Source: Phycisphaerales bacterium (GTDB taxonomy: Bacteria; Pseudomonadota; Gammaproteobacteria; Competibacterales; Competibacteraceae). From it: a stretch of 15,392 bases of DNA. A program made the translations under genes and the position numbers. The notes beneath the pieces were generated by a model. It was not told the DNA's origin, made no database searches, and saw only the letters and a program-made list of their open reading frames with translations. The stretch covers positions 1 through 15,392 of the forward strand of contig JACSSB010000272.1 in NCBI GenBank assembly GCA_014879435.1, written 5' to 3'. Below, piece by piece: positions 9,057 to 15,392 of the stretch. How positions within the stretch are numbered: position 1 is the first letter of the stretch; the number at the start of each line of letters is the position of its first letter.

Positions 9057-9154
9057 GCATCGCTGATTGCGGAGCCGCCTGTAGCCACTGTCGGGTCCGC
9101 AGTAGTCGATTTTCCTTCATCCACACTTCAATCCTTCATAGACGGGAGACACTA
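9057..9154 (+). promoter_or_regulatory. atpE translation-initiation leader
   Basis: This 98-nt gap is the longest between cotranscribed genes of the operon. Its first half can fold through TGCGGA (9068-9073) with TCCGCA (9096-9101). Its second half, 9109-9140, is pyrimidine-rich, contains the direct repeat TCCTTCAT (9113-9120 and 9132-9139), and leads to a GGGAG Shine-Dalgarno at about 9144-9148. In E. coli a U-rich unstructured stretch before atpE enhances translation of subunit c, which is needed in many copies. The same function here is inferred from position and composition. Confidence 0.5.
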
Positions 9155-9442
9155 ATGGAAGCTGCGAGTCTGATTGCCAACGTGCAGAGTATGACCGTTA
9201 TCGCCGTGGCGCTGATCATCGGCCTGGGCGCGCTGGGCACCGCCATCGGTTTCGCCTTGTTGGGCGGTAAGTTTTTGGAAGGTGCTGCACGCCAGCCAGA
9301 AATGATTCCTGCGTTGCAGGTCAAGATGTTCATCGTCGCCGGTCTGCTCGACGCAGTGACCATGATCGGCGTTGGCGTGGCGCTCTTCTTCACCTTCGCC
9401 AACCCGTTCCTCGGTCCGGTACAGACGGCGCTAGGTCATTGA
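9155..9442 (+). CDS. atpE: F1Fo ATP synthase subunit c
   Basis: Subunit c forms the rotating membrane ring that carries protons. The 95-residue protein is a two-helix hairpin. Helix 1 contains the glycine-rich LIIGLGALGTAIGFALLGG, the polar loop is the conserved FLEGAARQPE, and helix 2 carries the ion-binding Asp66 in VAGLLDAVTMIGVG. An aspartate in place of glutamate, with no glutamine in helix 1 at the sodium-ligand position, points to proton coupling. Threonine stands three residues after Asp66, where E. coli has proline; this is minor. The N-terminus is about 10 residues longer than in E. coli and the C-terminus ends FANPFLGPVQTALGH. A strong Shine-Dalgarno and a special leader precede it. 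Confidence 0.97.
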   Translation: MEAASLIANVQSMTVIAVALIIGLGALGTAIGFALLGGKFLEGAARQPEMIPALQVKMFIVAGLLDAVTMIGVGVALFFTFANPFLGPVQTALGH

Positions 9443-9480
9443 TTGTTTGGAGCTTTAGACCCGTTCGCCCCGTGTACCTG

Positions 9481-9487
9481 AGGAGGT
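9481..9487 (+). promoter_or_regulatory. Perfect Shine-Dalgarno that fixes the GTG start of atpF
   Basis: AGGAGGT lies 6 nt before a GTG codon at 9494. The first ATG-like alternatives in the frame are further in, and the protein from the GTG begins MNFNATLIGQ like other b subunits, so the non-ATG start is well supported. Confidence 0.85.
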
Positions 9488-9493
9488 AATCGC

Positions 9494-9964
9494 GTGAACT
9501 TCAATGCCACCCTCATAGGGCAGATGATCACGTTCGGCCTTCTGGTGCTGTTTACCATGAAGTATGTATGGCCGCCGATCATACAGGCCATGCAAGACCG
9601 CCAGAAGCAAATCGCCGATGGCTTGGCATCCGCCGAGCGTGGTCTGCGCGAGCAGGAATTGGCCAAGGCAAAGGCTGCACAAATGCTGAAGGAAGCCAAG
9701 CAGCAAGCCGCCGAGATCGTCGCCCAAGCCAATAAGCGCGCCAACGAAATCATCGAGCAATCCAAAACGGAGGCTCGCTCCGAAGGTAATCGCCAGCTTG
9801 CTGCCGCCCAAGCGGAAATCGAGCAGGAGGTTAACCGTGCCCGTGAGCAGCTCCGTAGTCAAGTTGTCAGTCTCGCCATCGCCGGCGCCAGCAAGATCCT
9901 CAAACACGAGGTCGATGAAGCAGCCAATGCTGCCATGCTGGAAGACTTGGTCACGCAGCTCTAA
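9494..9964 (+). CDS. atpF: F1Fo ATP synthase subunit b
   Basis: Subunit b dimerises to form the peripheral stalk that holds F1 against rotation. The 156-residue protein has the same length as E. coli AtpF. A single N-terminal membrane helix (about residues 8-27, ending MKYVWPPI) is followed by a long, charged, Ala-rich helix that forms the right-handed coiled coil (about 30-125). The C-terminus AGASKILKHEVDEAANAAMLEDLVTQL is the delta-binding end. The start is GTG with a perfect Shine-Dalgarno. It lies 51 nt after atpE and 17 nt before atpH. Confidence 0.97.
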   Translation: MNFNATLIGQMITFGLLVLFTMKYVWPPIIQAMQDRQKQIADGLASAERGLREQELAKAKAAQMLKEAKQQAAEIVAQANKRANEIIEQSKTEARSEGNRQLAAAQAEIEQEVNRAREQLRSQVVSLAIAGASKILKHEVDEAANAAMLEDLVTQL

Positions 9965-9981
9965 CCATACGGACCACGCCA

Positions 9982-10557
9982 ATGGCTGAAACGATAACTG
10001 CCGTCCGACCCACCGCCGCAGATCGGCCTTACGCCCGAGCCGCGTTCGAAGAGGCTCAGGCTGTGCAGGATCTGCCGCTCTGGTCCGAGCTGCTACAAAC
10101 AGCTGCGATCATCGCGGGCAATCCCGCTATGCACCGTCTGTTGGGGCCGTGGAATCCCGCGTTGCGTGGTGAACAGAAAGCGGAACTGGTTGCGGGGCTG
10201 TGCCGTGACGTCCGTGATGGCGCGGAAGTGCCTGATGCGTTCGCCACGTTCCTCAAGGTGCTGGCCGAAAATCATCGCCTGCATCAACTTCCCAGCATCG
10301 CTGTTCTATTTGAGCGGTTGCGTGCGGAAGCGGAAAGTACCATTCACGCCGAATTGGTCAGCGCCGCCGCCGTGACATCCGCCCAGCGCGAGGTTGTGAT
10401 CAAAGCACTCAAGGCGAGGTTCAAGCGCGACATCGTGCTGAACTGCCTGCAGGATCAGTCGCTGATCGCGGGCGCGGTGATTCGAGTCGGCGATCTGGTG
10501 ATCGACGGCTCAGCGCGCGGCCGGCTGGATAAACTCGCCACGGCCTTGAGCCAGTAG
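9982..10557 (+). CDS. atpH: F1Fo ATP synthase subunit delta
   Basis: Delta links the top of the F1 alpha/beta hexamer to the b-subunit stalk. The protein is 191 residues against 177 in E. coli. Extra length lies partly at the N-terminus, where the usual T-x-ARPYAxAAF motif appears as RPTAADRPYARAAFEEA, with a small insertion resembling a partial duplication. The family C-terminal stretch is present as DQSLIAGAVIRVGDLVIDGSARGRLDKLATAL, which matches the conserved GG/AxxIRxGDxxID pattern. Delta is among the least conserved subunits, and its position between atpF and atpA agrees with the assignment. The Shine-Dalgarno is weak. It ends 15 nt before atpA. Confidence 0.95.
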   Translation: MAETITAVRPTAADRPYARAAFEEAQAVQDLPLWSELLQTAAIIAGNPAMHRLLGPWNPALRGEQKAELVAGLCRDVRDGAEVPDAFATFLKVLAENHRLHQLPSIAVLFERLRAEAESTIHAELVSAAAVTSAQREVVIKALKARFKRDIVLNCLQDQSLIAGAVIRVGDLVIDGSARGRLDKLATALSQ

Positions 10558-10572
10558 GGGGAAAACCGTTTT

Positions 10573-12135
10573 ATGCAACAACTCAAACCATCCGAAATCA
10601 GCGATCTGATTCGGCAGCGCCTGCAAGGTTATCAGGCCACCGCCGAGGCGCGCACGGAAGGCACCATCGTCAGCTTGGCCGACGGCATCGCTCGTATCTA
10701 TGGCCTCGACAATGTGATGCAGGGTGAAATGATCGAATTCCCGGCACCTCGGGAAGGCGATCCAGTCACCTACGGTCTGTCCATGAATCTGGAGCGCGAC
10801 TCTGTCGGCGCTGTTATTCTGGGCGACTACGAGCATTTGTCAGAGGGTGACAAAGCACTGTGCACCGGCCGCATCCTGGAAGTGCCGGTGGGTGAAGCAC
10901 TGCTGGGGCGTGTGGTCAATGCCTTGGGTCAGCCGATCGACGGCAAGGGTCCGATCAATACTCCGTTCAGTGAACCTACCGAAAAAATTGCCCCTGGCGT
11001 TATCGAACGGCAATCGGTGAGCCAGCCAGTGCAGACCGGCCTTAAGGCCGTCGACGCCATGGTGCCGATTGGTCGCGGTCAACGCGAGTTGATCATCGGT
11101 GACCGCCAGACTGGTAAGACTGCTGTCGCTATCGATACCATCATTAATCAGAAAGGTACTGGCATCAAATGTATCTATGTGGCGATCGGTCAGAAGAATT
11201 CCTCGATCGCTAACGTAGTACGCAAGTTGGAAGAACACGGTGCGATGGAGCATACCATCGTAGTTGCCGCCAGCGCTTCTGAATCGGCGGCAATGTTATT
11301 TATTGCGCCTTATTCTGGTTGCTCCATGGGCGAGTACTTCCGTGATCGTGGCGAAGACGCCCTGATTATCTACGACGATTTGTCCAAGCAAGCTGTGGCC
11401 TATCGCCAAGTCTCGCTGTTGCTGCGTCGGCCGCCGGGTCGCGAAGCATTTCCGGGTGATGTGTTCTATCTGCACTCACGTCTGCTGGAGCGAGCATCCC
11501 GCATCAATGCTGCGGAGGTTGAGCGCCTAACCGATGGGAAGGTCAAGGGTAAGACCGGTTCGTTGACAGCGCTGCCGATCATCGAAACCCAGGCGGGTGA
11601 CGTGTCGGCTTTCGTACCCACCAACGTGATTTCGATCACTGACGGGCAGATTTATCTGGAAACCGACCTGTTCAACGCCGGTATCCGGCCCGCGATCAAC
11701 CCCGGTCTTTCGGTATCTCGCGTCGGTGGCGCCGCCCAGACCAAGATCATCAAAAAACTGGGTGGTGGCGTTCGTCTAGCGCTGGCGCAGTATCGCGAAC
11801 TAGCAGCCTTTGCTCAGTTCGCCTCCGATCTAGACGAAGCGACCCGCAAGCAGCTCGAACGCGGCCAACGCGTGACCGAGTTGATGAAGCAGAAGCAATA
11901 TTCGCCGATGTCGGTCGCCGAAATGGGGATCTCACTGTTTGCGGTGGATCGAGGCTATCTGGACGATGTGGCGTTGAACAAGATCGGTGATTTTGAAGCA
12001 GGCTTGTTGGCATTTGCTCGGGCCAATTACGCCAGCTTGATCGACCAGATCAACGCTGCAGGTGATTACAATAATGAAATTGAAGCCGGCTTGAAGAAGG
12101 TGGCGGAAGATTTCAAGGCCAACCACGTCGGTTAA
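10573..12135 (+). CDS. atpA: F1Fo ATP synthase subunit alpha
   Basis: Three alpha subunits alternate with beta in the F1 head and bind nucleotide at non-catalytic sites. The protein is 520 residues (E. coli 513). The Walker A motif GDRQTGKTA spans residues 176-184 with Lys182. YDDLSKQAVAYRQVSLLLRRPPGREAFPGDVFYLHSRLLERA is the conserved central block. Arg383 in SVSRVGGAAQ is the arginine finger that reaches the catalytic site of the neighbouring beta subunit. The N-terminal MQQLKPSEISDLIRQRL is the part that contacts delta. A purine-rich GGGGGAAAA, partly inside the atpH stop region, serves as ribosome binding site. No anomalies were seen. Confidence 0.98.
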   Translation: MQQLKPSEISDLIRQRLQGYQATAEARTEGTIVSLADGIARIYGLDNVMQGEMIEFPAPREGDPVTYGLSMNLERDSVGAVILGDYEHLSEGDKALCTGRILEVPVGEALLGRVVNALGQPIDGKGPINTPFSEPTEKIAPGVIERQSVSQPVQTGLKAVDAMVPIGRGQRELIIGDRQTGKTAVAIDTIINQKGTGIKCIYVAIGQKNSSIANVVRKLEEHGAMEHTIVVAASASESAAMLFIAPYSGCSMGEYFRDRGEDALIIYDDLSKQAVAYRQVSLLLRRPPGREAFPGDVFYLHSRLLERASRINAAEVERLTDGKVKGKTGSLTALPIIETQAGDVSAFVPTNVISITDGQIYLETDLFNAGIRPAINPGLSVSRVGGAAQTKIIKKLGGGVRLALAQYRELAAFAQFASDLDEATRKQLERGQRVTELMKQKQYSPMSVAEMGISLFAVDRGYLDDVALNKIGDFEAGLLAFARANYASLIDQINAAGDYNNEIEAGLKKVAEDFKANHVG

Positions 12136-12147
12136 ACGGGTGTCAGC

Positions 12148-13011
12148 ATGGCCGGTGCCAAAGAGATACGAAGTAAGATCAAGAGTATTCAAAATACTCA
12201 AAAGATTACCAAAGCCATGGAAATGGTGGCAGCGAGCAAGATGCGCAAGGCACTGGAGCGTATGCAGGCGGCTCGACCCTATGCGCAAAAGATTCGTAAT
12301 GCCATCTCGCACTTGGCCCATGCCTACACCGAGTATCGCAGTCCGGGCCTGATAGAGCGCGACCTGAAACGAGTTGGATTGATCGTTATCTCAACAGATC
12401 GTGGCTTGTGCGGTGGTCTGAATAGCAATTTATTCAGGGCGACCATTGCTACTATGCAGCAATGGCGTGATCAAGGTGTCGAGGTTGAGGTTTGCACCAT
12501 CGGCACCAAGGCATTTCAATTCTTCCGTCGCCTGAAAGGGAATATTGTTGCGCAAATCTCGCGCTTGGGGGATGCCCCACGCTTTGAGGATGTGTTGGGT
12601 CCGGTCAAGGTCATGGCTGATGCGTTCGTCGAGGGACGCATCGACGCGGTCTACTTGGTGTACAACGAGTTTGTGAACACCATGACCCAGAAGCCCAGAA
12701 TCGAGCGATTGGTGCCGGTGACCGCTGAGGTGACGGATGCGGCCCCCGAACATCGTTGGGACTACATCTACGAACCTGATCCCAAAGAACTGATCGAGCT
12801 ACTGTTGCAGCGTTACGGCGAATCGGTGGTTTATCAAGCTTTGGTGGAAAATGTCGCTTGCGAGATGGCCTCACGTATGGTGGCGATGAAGAGCGCGTCC
12901 GACAATGCCGGCAACATCATCAGCGAGCTACAACTGATCTACAACAAGGCTCGGCAAGCGTCGATTACTCAGGAACTGGCTGAAATCGTGGGCGGCGCCG
13001 CAGCGGTATAG
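12148..13011 (+). CDS. atpG: F1Fo ATP synthase subunit gamma
   Basis: Gamma is the central rotating shaft that couples c-ring rotation to catalysis in beta. The 287-residue protein has the same length as E. coli AtpG. It has the conserved N-terminal coiled-coil helix MAGAKEIRSKIKSIQNTQKI followed by TKAMEMVAASKM, the STDRGLCGGLN motif near residue 85, and the C-terminal helix ELQLIYNKARQASITQELAEIVGGAAAV that sits inside the alpha/beta hexamer. The WDYIYEPDPKELIELLLQRY block is also typical. It begins 12 nt after atpA with only a weak Shine-Dalgarno, so translation may depend on upstream ribosomes. It is followed by a strong intercistronic hairpin before atpD. Confidence 0.98.
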   Translation: MAGAKEIRSKIKSIQNTQKITKAMEMVAASKMRKALERMQAARPYAQKIRNAISHLAHAYTEYRSPGLIERDLKRVGLIVISTDRGLCGGLNSNLFRATIATMQQWRDQGVEVEVCTIGTKAFQFFRRLKGNIVAQISRLGDAPRFEDVLGPVKVMADAFVEGRIDAVYLVYNEFVNTMTQKPRIERLVPVTAEVTDAAPEHRWDYIYEPDPKELIELLLQRYGESVVYQALVENVACEMASRMVAMKSASDNAGNIISELQLIYNKARQASITQELAEIVGGAAAV

Positions 13012-13026
13012 GGTCATTGGTGCCAC

Positions 13027-13049
13027 GTTCGCTTCCGCTGGAAGCGAAC
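13027..13049. repeat. Perfect hairpin between atpG and atpD
   Basis: GTTCGCTTCC at 13027-13036 and GGAAGCGAAC at 13040-13049 form a perfect 10-bp stem with a GCT triloop. No T-tract follows on either strand, so it should not terminate the operon. It stands 33 nt before the atpD start, just upstream of the AAGGGG Shine-Dalgarno at 13067-13072. A role as an mRNA processing or stability element is inferred. Confidence 0.7.
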
Positions 13050-13082
13050 CTCCGGTGAAACAAATTAAGGGGAACCCAAAGA

Positions 13083-14459
13083 ATGAGTTCTGGCAATATC
13101 GTGCAAATCATCGGCGCGGTGGTGGACGTCGAGTTCCCACGCGGGTCGGTCCCCAAGATTTACGATGCGCTGTGCGTCGAAGAAAATAATCTGATTCTGG
13201 AAGTACAGCAGCAATTGGGTGACGGTGTCGTGCGCACCATCGCCATGGGATCGTCGGATGGACTCAAGCGCAATCTATCTGTCGTCAATACCGGAGCACC
13301 GATCTCGGTGCCGGTGGGGACGGCGACCTTGGGTCGCATTATGAACGTACTGGGCGAGCCAGTGGATCACCAAGGTCCGGTGCAAACCGAGAACCGGCGG
13401 GGCATCCATCAGCCAGCGCCTAGCTTCGAGGACCAATCGGGTGCTACTGAGCTATTAGAGACCGGGATCAAGGTTATCGATTTGCTCTGTCCGTTTGCCA
13501 AAGGCGGCAAGATCGGCCTGTTTGGTGGCGCTGGCGTGGGCAAGACCGTCAACATGATGGAACTGATCCGCAACATCGCTATTGAGCATTCGGGCTATTC
13601 AGTATTCGCTGGTGTTGGCGAGCGGACGCGCGAGGGCAACGACTTCTATCATGAAATGAAGGAGTCGAACGTACTCGACAAGGTGGCGCTGGTCTATGGC
13701 CAGATGAATGAGCCACCGGGTAATCGGTTGCGGGTGGCCTTGACTGGTCTGTCCATCGCCGAATCCTTCCGTGACGAAGGCAGTGATGTGTTGCTGTTTA
13801 TCGATAATATCTACCGTTACACTTTGGCGGGTACCGAGTGCTCGGCGCTGCTGGGTCGCATGCCCTCAGCAGTGGGCTATCAGCCGACACTGGCCGAAGA
13901 AATGGGTGTATTGCAAGAGCGCATCACCTCGACCAAGATGGGGTCCATCACCTCCATTCAGGCGGTATATGTACCTGCTGACGACCTGACTGACCCATCA
14001 CCAGCCACAACCTTTGCGCACTTGGACGCTACGGTAGTGTTGTCCCGTCAGATTGCCGAGCTGGGCATCTACCCGGCGGTGGACCCACTGGATTCGACCT
14101 CGCGGCAATTGGACCCGCTGGTTGTCGGTCAGGATCACTACGATACCGCTCGTGCGGTACAGGGTACGCTGCAGCGCTATAAGGAACTGAAGGATATCAT
14201 CGCCATTTTGGGCATGGATGAATTGTCTGAAGAAGACAAACTGGTGGTGGCGCGGGCTCGCAAGATCCAACGCTTCCTATCGCAGCCGTTCTTCGTGGCC
14301 GAGGTATTTACGGGTTCGCCCGGCAAATACGTCGCACTCAAAGACACTATTGCGGCCTTCAAGGGTATTGTCGCCGGCGAGTACGATCAACTGCCCGAGC
14401 AAGCATTTTATATGGTCGGTTCGATTGATGAAGCCGTGGAAAAGGCCACTAAGCTGTGA
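13083..14459 (+). CDS. atpD: F1Fo ATP synthase subunit beta
   Basis: Beta carries the three catalytic sites for ATP synthesis and hydrolysis. The protein is 458 residues (E. coli 460) and is very highly conserved. Walker A GGAGVGKT spans 148-155 with Lys154. The catalytic glutamate is Glu180 in GVGERTREGND. Walker B lies in DVLLFIDNIYRYT, and the DELSEED lever motif is at 379-385. YVPADDLTDPSPATTFAHLDA is the conserved nucleotide-pocket block. The gene starts at ATG 13083 with AAGGGG about 10 nt upstream. The 71-nt gap before it contains a perfect hairpin. No missing key residue was seen. Confidence 0.99.
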   Translation: MSSGNIVQIIGAVVDVEFPRGSVPKIYDALCVEENNLILEVQQQLGDGVVRTIAMGSSDGLKRNLSVVNTGAPISVPVGTATLGRIMNVLGEPVDHQGPVQTENRRGIHQPAPSFEDQSGATELLETGIKVIDLLCPFAKGGKIGLFGGAGVGKTVNMMELIRNIAIEHSGYSVFAGVGERTREGNDFYHEMKESNVLDKVALVYGQMNEPPGNRLRVALTGLSIAESFRDEGSDVLLFIDNIYRYTLAGTECSALLGRMPSAVGYQPTLAEEMGVLQERITSTKMGSITSIQAVYVPADDLTDPSPATTFAHLDATVVLSRQIAELGIYPAVDPLDSTSRQLDPLVVGQDHYDTARAVQGTLQRYKELKDIIAILGMDELSEEDKLVVARARKIQRFLSQPFFVAEVFTGSPGKYVALKDTIAAFKGIVAGEYDQLPEQAFYMVGSIDEAVEKATKL

Positions 14460-14471
14460 TGAGGCCGCACA

Positions 14472-14497
14472 CCGGAGAAACCTCATGATCTCTCCGG
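14472..14497. repeat. Hairpin between atpD and atpC
   Basis: CCGGAGA at 14472-14478 and TCTCCGG at 14491-14497 form a perfect 7-bp stem with a 12-nt loop, 12 nt after the atpD stop. No T-tract follows, so it is not a standard terminator. It could protect the upstream mRNA or lower expression of atpC relative to atpD. Confidence 0.55.
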
Positions 14498-14534
14498 CGC
14501 TGCGTTCCACCAGCAACCGATCAGGAGACCTGTC

Positions 14535-14963
14535 ATGGCCATGACGCTTCATGTTGATATCGTCAGCGCGGAGAAGGAATTATTTTCCGGCCCAGCCGAA
14601 ATGGTGACTGCCCCTGGTGAACTGGGCGAACTGGGTATTTTACCCCGTCACAGCCAACTGCTGACGCGGTTGAAACCAGGTCAGGTCCGCGTTCGCTTGG
14701 TGGGGGGTGAAGAGCAGCTGTTCTATGTTTCTGGAGGACTGCTGGAGGTGCAGCCGAGTGTCGTGACCATTTTGTCCGATACCGCCGAGCGAGCCAAGGA
14801 TTTGGACGAAGCCGCCGCTCAGGCTGCCAAGCAGCGTGCTGAACAAGCAATCACCGATCATCGAAGCGACTTTGAATTCGCCAGGGCTAAGGCCGATCTG
14901 GCGGAAGCGATTGCACAGTTGCAAACCATTGAGAAGATGCGCAGACTGCGTAAATCAGGTTGA
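14535..14963 (+). CDS. atpC: F1Fo ATP synthase subunit epsilon
   Basis: Epsilon binds gamma and the c-ring in the rotor and inhibits ATP hydrolysis through its C-terminal helices. The protein is 142 residues (E. coli 139). It opens MAMTLHVDIVSAEKELFSGP and has the beta-sandwich motif GELGILPRHSQLLTRLKPG, followed by FYVSGGLLEVQPSVVTILSDTA. A C-terminal helical pair of about 50 residues is rich in Ala, Lys and Glu. ATG 14535 follows AGGAG at 14523-14527. It is the last gene of the operon, with an intrinsic terminator about 35 nt downstream. Confidence 0.97.
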   Translation: MAMTLHVDIVSAEKELFSGPAEMVTAPGELGELGILPRHSQLLTRLKPGQVRVRLVGGEEQLFYVSGGLLEVQPSVVTILSDTAERAKDLDEAAAQAAKQRAEQAITDHRSDFEFARAKADLAEAIAQLQTIEKMRRLRKSG

Positions 14964-14998
14964 TTTAGGCTAACAACAATAATAATTTCATCCTCTTC

Positions 14999-15031
14999 GG
15001 CCGTGACACCGTCACGGCCTTTTTATTTTTT
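14999..15031 (+). terminator. Intrinsic terminator of the atp operon
   Basis: GGCCGTGAC at 14999-15007 and GTCACGGCC at 15011-15019 form a perfect 9-bp GC-rich stem with an ACC loop. A T-rich run (15020-15031, broken by one A) follows directly. This is a textbook rho-independent terminator on the plus strand. Confidence 0.95.
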
Positions 15032-15082
15032 GTTTAGTGTTACAGAGATTTTGAAACGGACGATCCTACACGCATCGTTCGC

Positions 15083-15088
15083 TACAAT
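15083..15088 (+). promoter_or_regulatory. Candidate -10 element for glmU
   Basis: TACAAT (5 of 6 matches to TATAAT) lies about 34 nt before the glmU start and after the atp terminator, so glmU needs its own promoter here. No good -35 stands at 16-18 bp; a TTGAAA at 15051-15056 is too far upstream. Support is weak. Confidence 0.3.
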
Positions 15089-15121
15089 AAGCACCCACAA
15101 TTCTTGGGAGGGCTACCCATC

Positions 15122-15392
15122 ATGCAGCAGCTTTCGGTCGTGATCCTTGCCGCCGGCAAAGGCAAACGCATGGTTTCGGATTTACCCAAGGTATTACATG
15201 CGATAGGCGGTAAACCGTTACTGAGCCATGTACTAGCCACGGCAAATCATCTCAACGCAGTGAGCCGATTGGTGGTGTATGGACATGGCGGTGAGGCAGT
15301 TAAGACGGCCTGTGCGAGTGAGATAGGGGTAATTTGGGTCGAACAGGCCGAACAGCTGGGTACTGGGCATGCTATGGCGCAAGCCTTGCCGT
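15122..15392 (+). CDS. glmU: Bifunctional GlmU (GlcNAc-1-P uridyltransferase / GlcN-1-P acetyltransferase), N-terminal part
   Basis: GlmU makes UDP-N-acetylglucosamine for peptidoglycan and lipopolysaccharide in the cytoplasm. Only 90 codons of the N-terminal uridyltransferase domain are inside the window; the C-terminal left-handed beta-helix acetyltransferase domain is beyond the right edge. The nucleotide-binding signature reads LAAGKGKRM followed by SDLPKVLH, with lysine where E. coli has threonine (GKGTRM). VYGHGGEAVK and WVEQAEQLGTGHAMAQA are further GlmU motifs. ATG 15122 follows GGGAGG at 15106-15111. Position directly after atpC is common in Gammaproteobacteria. Confidence 0.95.
   Translation, partial: MQQLSVVILAAGKGKRMVSDLPKVLHAIGGKPLLSHVLATANHLNAVSRLVVYGHGGEAVKTACASEIGVIWVEQAEQLGTGHAMAQALP

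Overview
The window reads as a chromosomal segment of a gammaproteobacterium. The evidence is the gene order rsmG-parA-parB followed by atpIBEFHAGDC and then glmU, and ATP synthase and RsmG proteins that closely resemble remembered E. coli sequences in length and motifs. Base composition is moderately GC-rich. The lineage within Gammaproteobacteria cannot be fixed from the sequence alone.

Left part, minus strand (1-4830). The N-terminal 52 codons of an AcuI/YhdH-type acryloyl-CoA reductase run off the left edge. Upstream of it, transcribed in the same direction, is a two-gene sugar phosphotransferase operon. It encodes an 859-residue EIIA(Glc)-HPr-Enzyme I fusion and a PtsG-like glucose permease (EIIC-EIIB) that carries a second EIIB-like domain at its C-terminus. 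Together the two proteins hold every phosphotransfer step from phosphoenolpyruvate to sugar: EI His483, HPr His196, EIIA His86, EIIB Cys425. A candidate promoter in front of the operon is overlapped by two compact palindromes that look like operators.

Middle part. About 0.6 kb (4731-5336) has no convincing gene and separates the divergent PTS operon from rsmG-parA-parB on the plus strand. RsmG methylates 16S rRNA, and ParA/ParB are the chromosome partitioning pair. The three genes are packed or overlapping and probably form one operon. mnmG, the usual neighbour of rsmG, is not present here.

Right part. A strong sigma70-type promoter (7671-7700) and a roughly 170-nt leader with secondary structure precede the complete F1Fo ATP synthase operon: AtpI assembly factor, Fo subunits a, c, b, and F1 subunits delta, alpha, gamma, beta, epsilon. 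Hairpins without T-tracts lie between atpG and atpD and between atpD and atpC, and a pyrimidine-rich leader precedes atpE. These are plausible devices for setting the unequal subunit ratio. A textbook intrinsic terminator ends the operon, and the first 90 codons of glmU follow.

Most of the window is well-known housekeeping sequence. I see no convincing new biological system. The points worth checking are regulatory or architectural: the duplicated EIIB domain, the operator-like palindromes at the PTS promoter, the structured atp leader, the intercistronic hairpins, and the unexplained 0.6-kb intergenic region.
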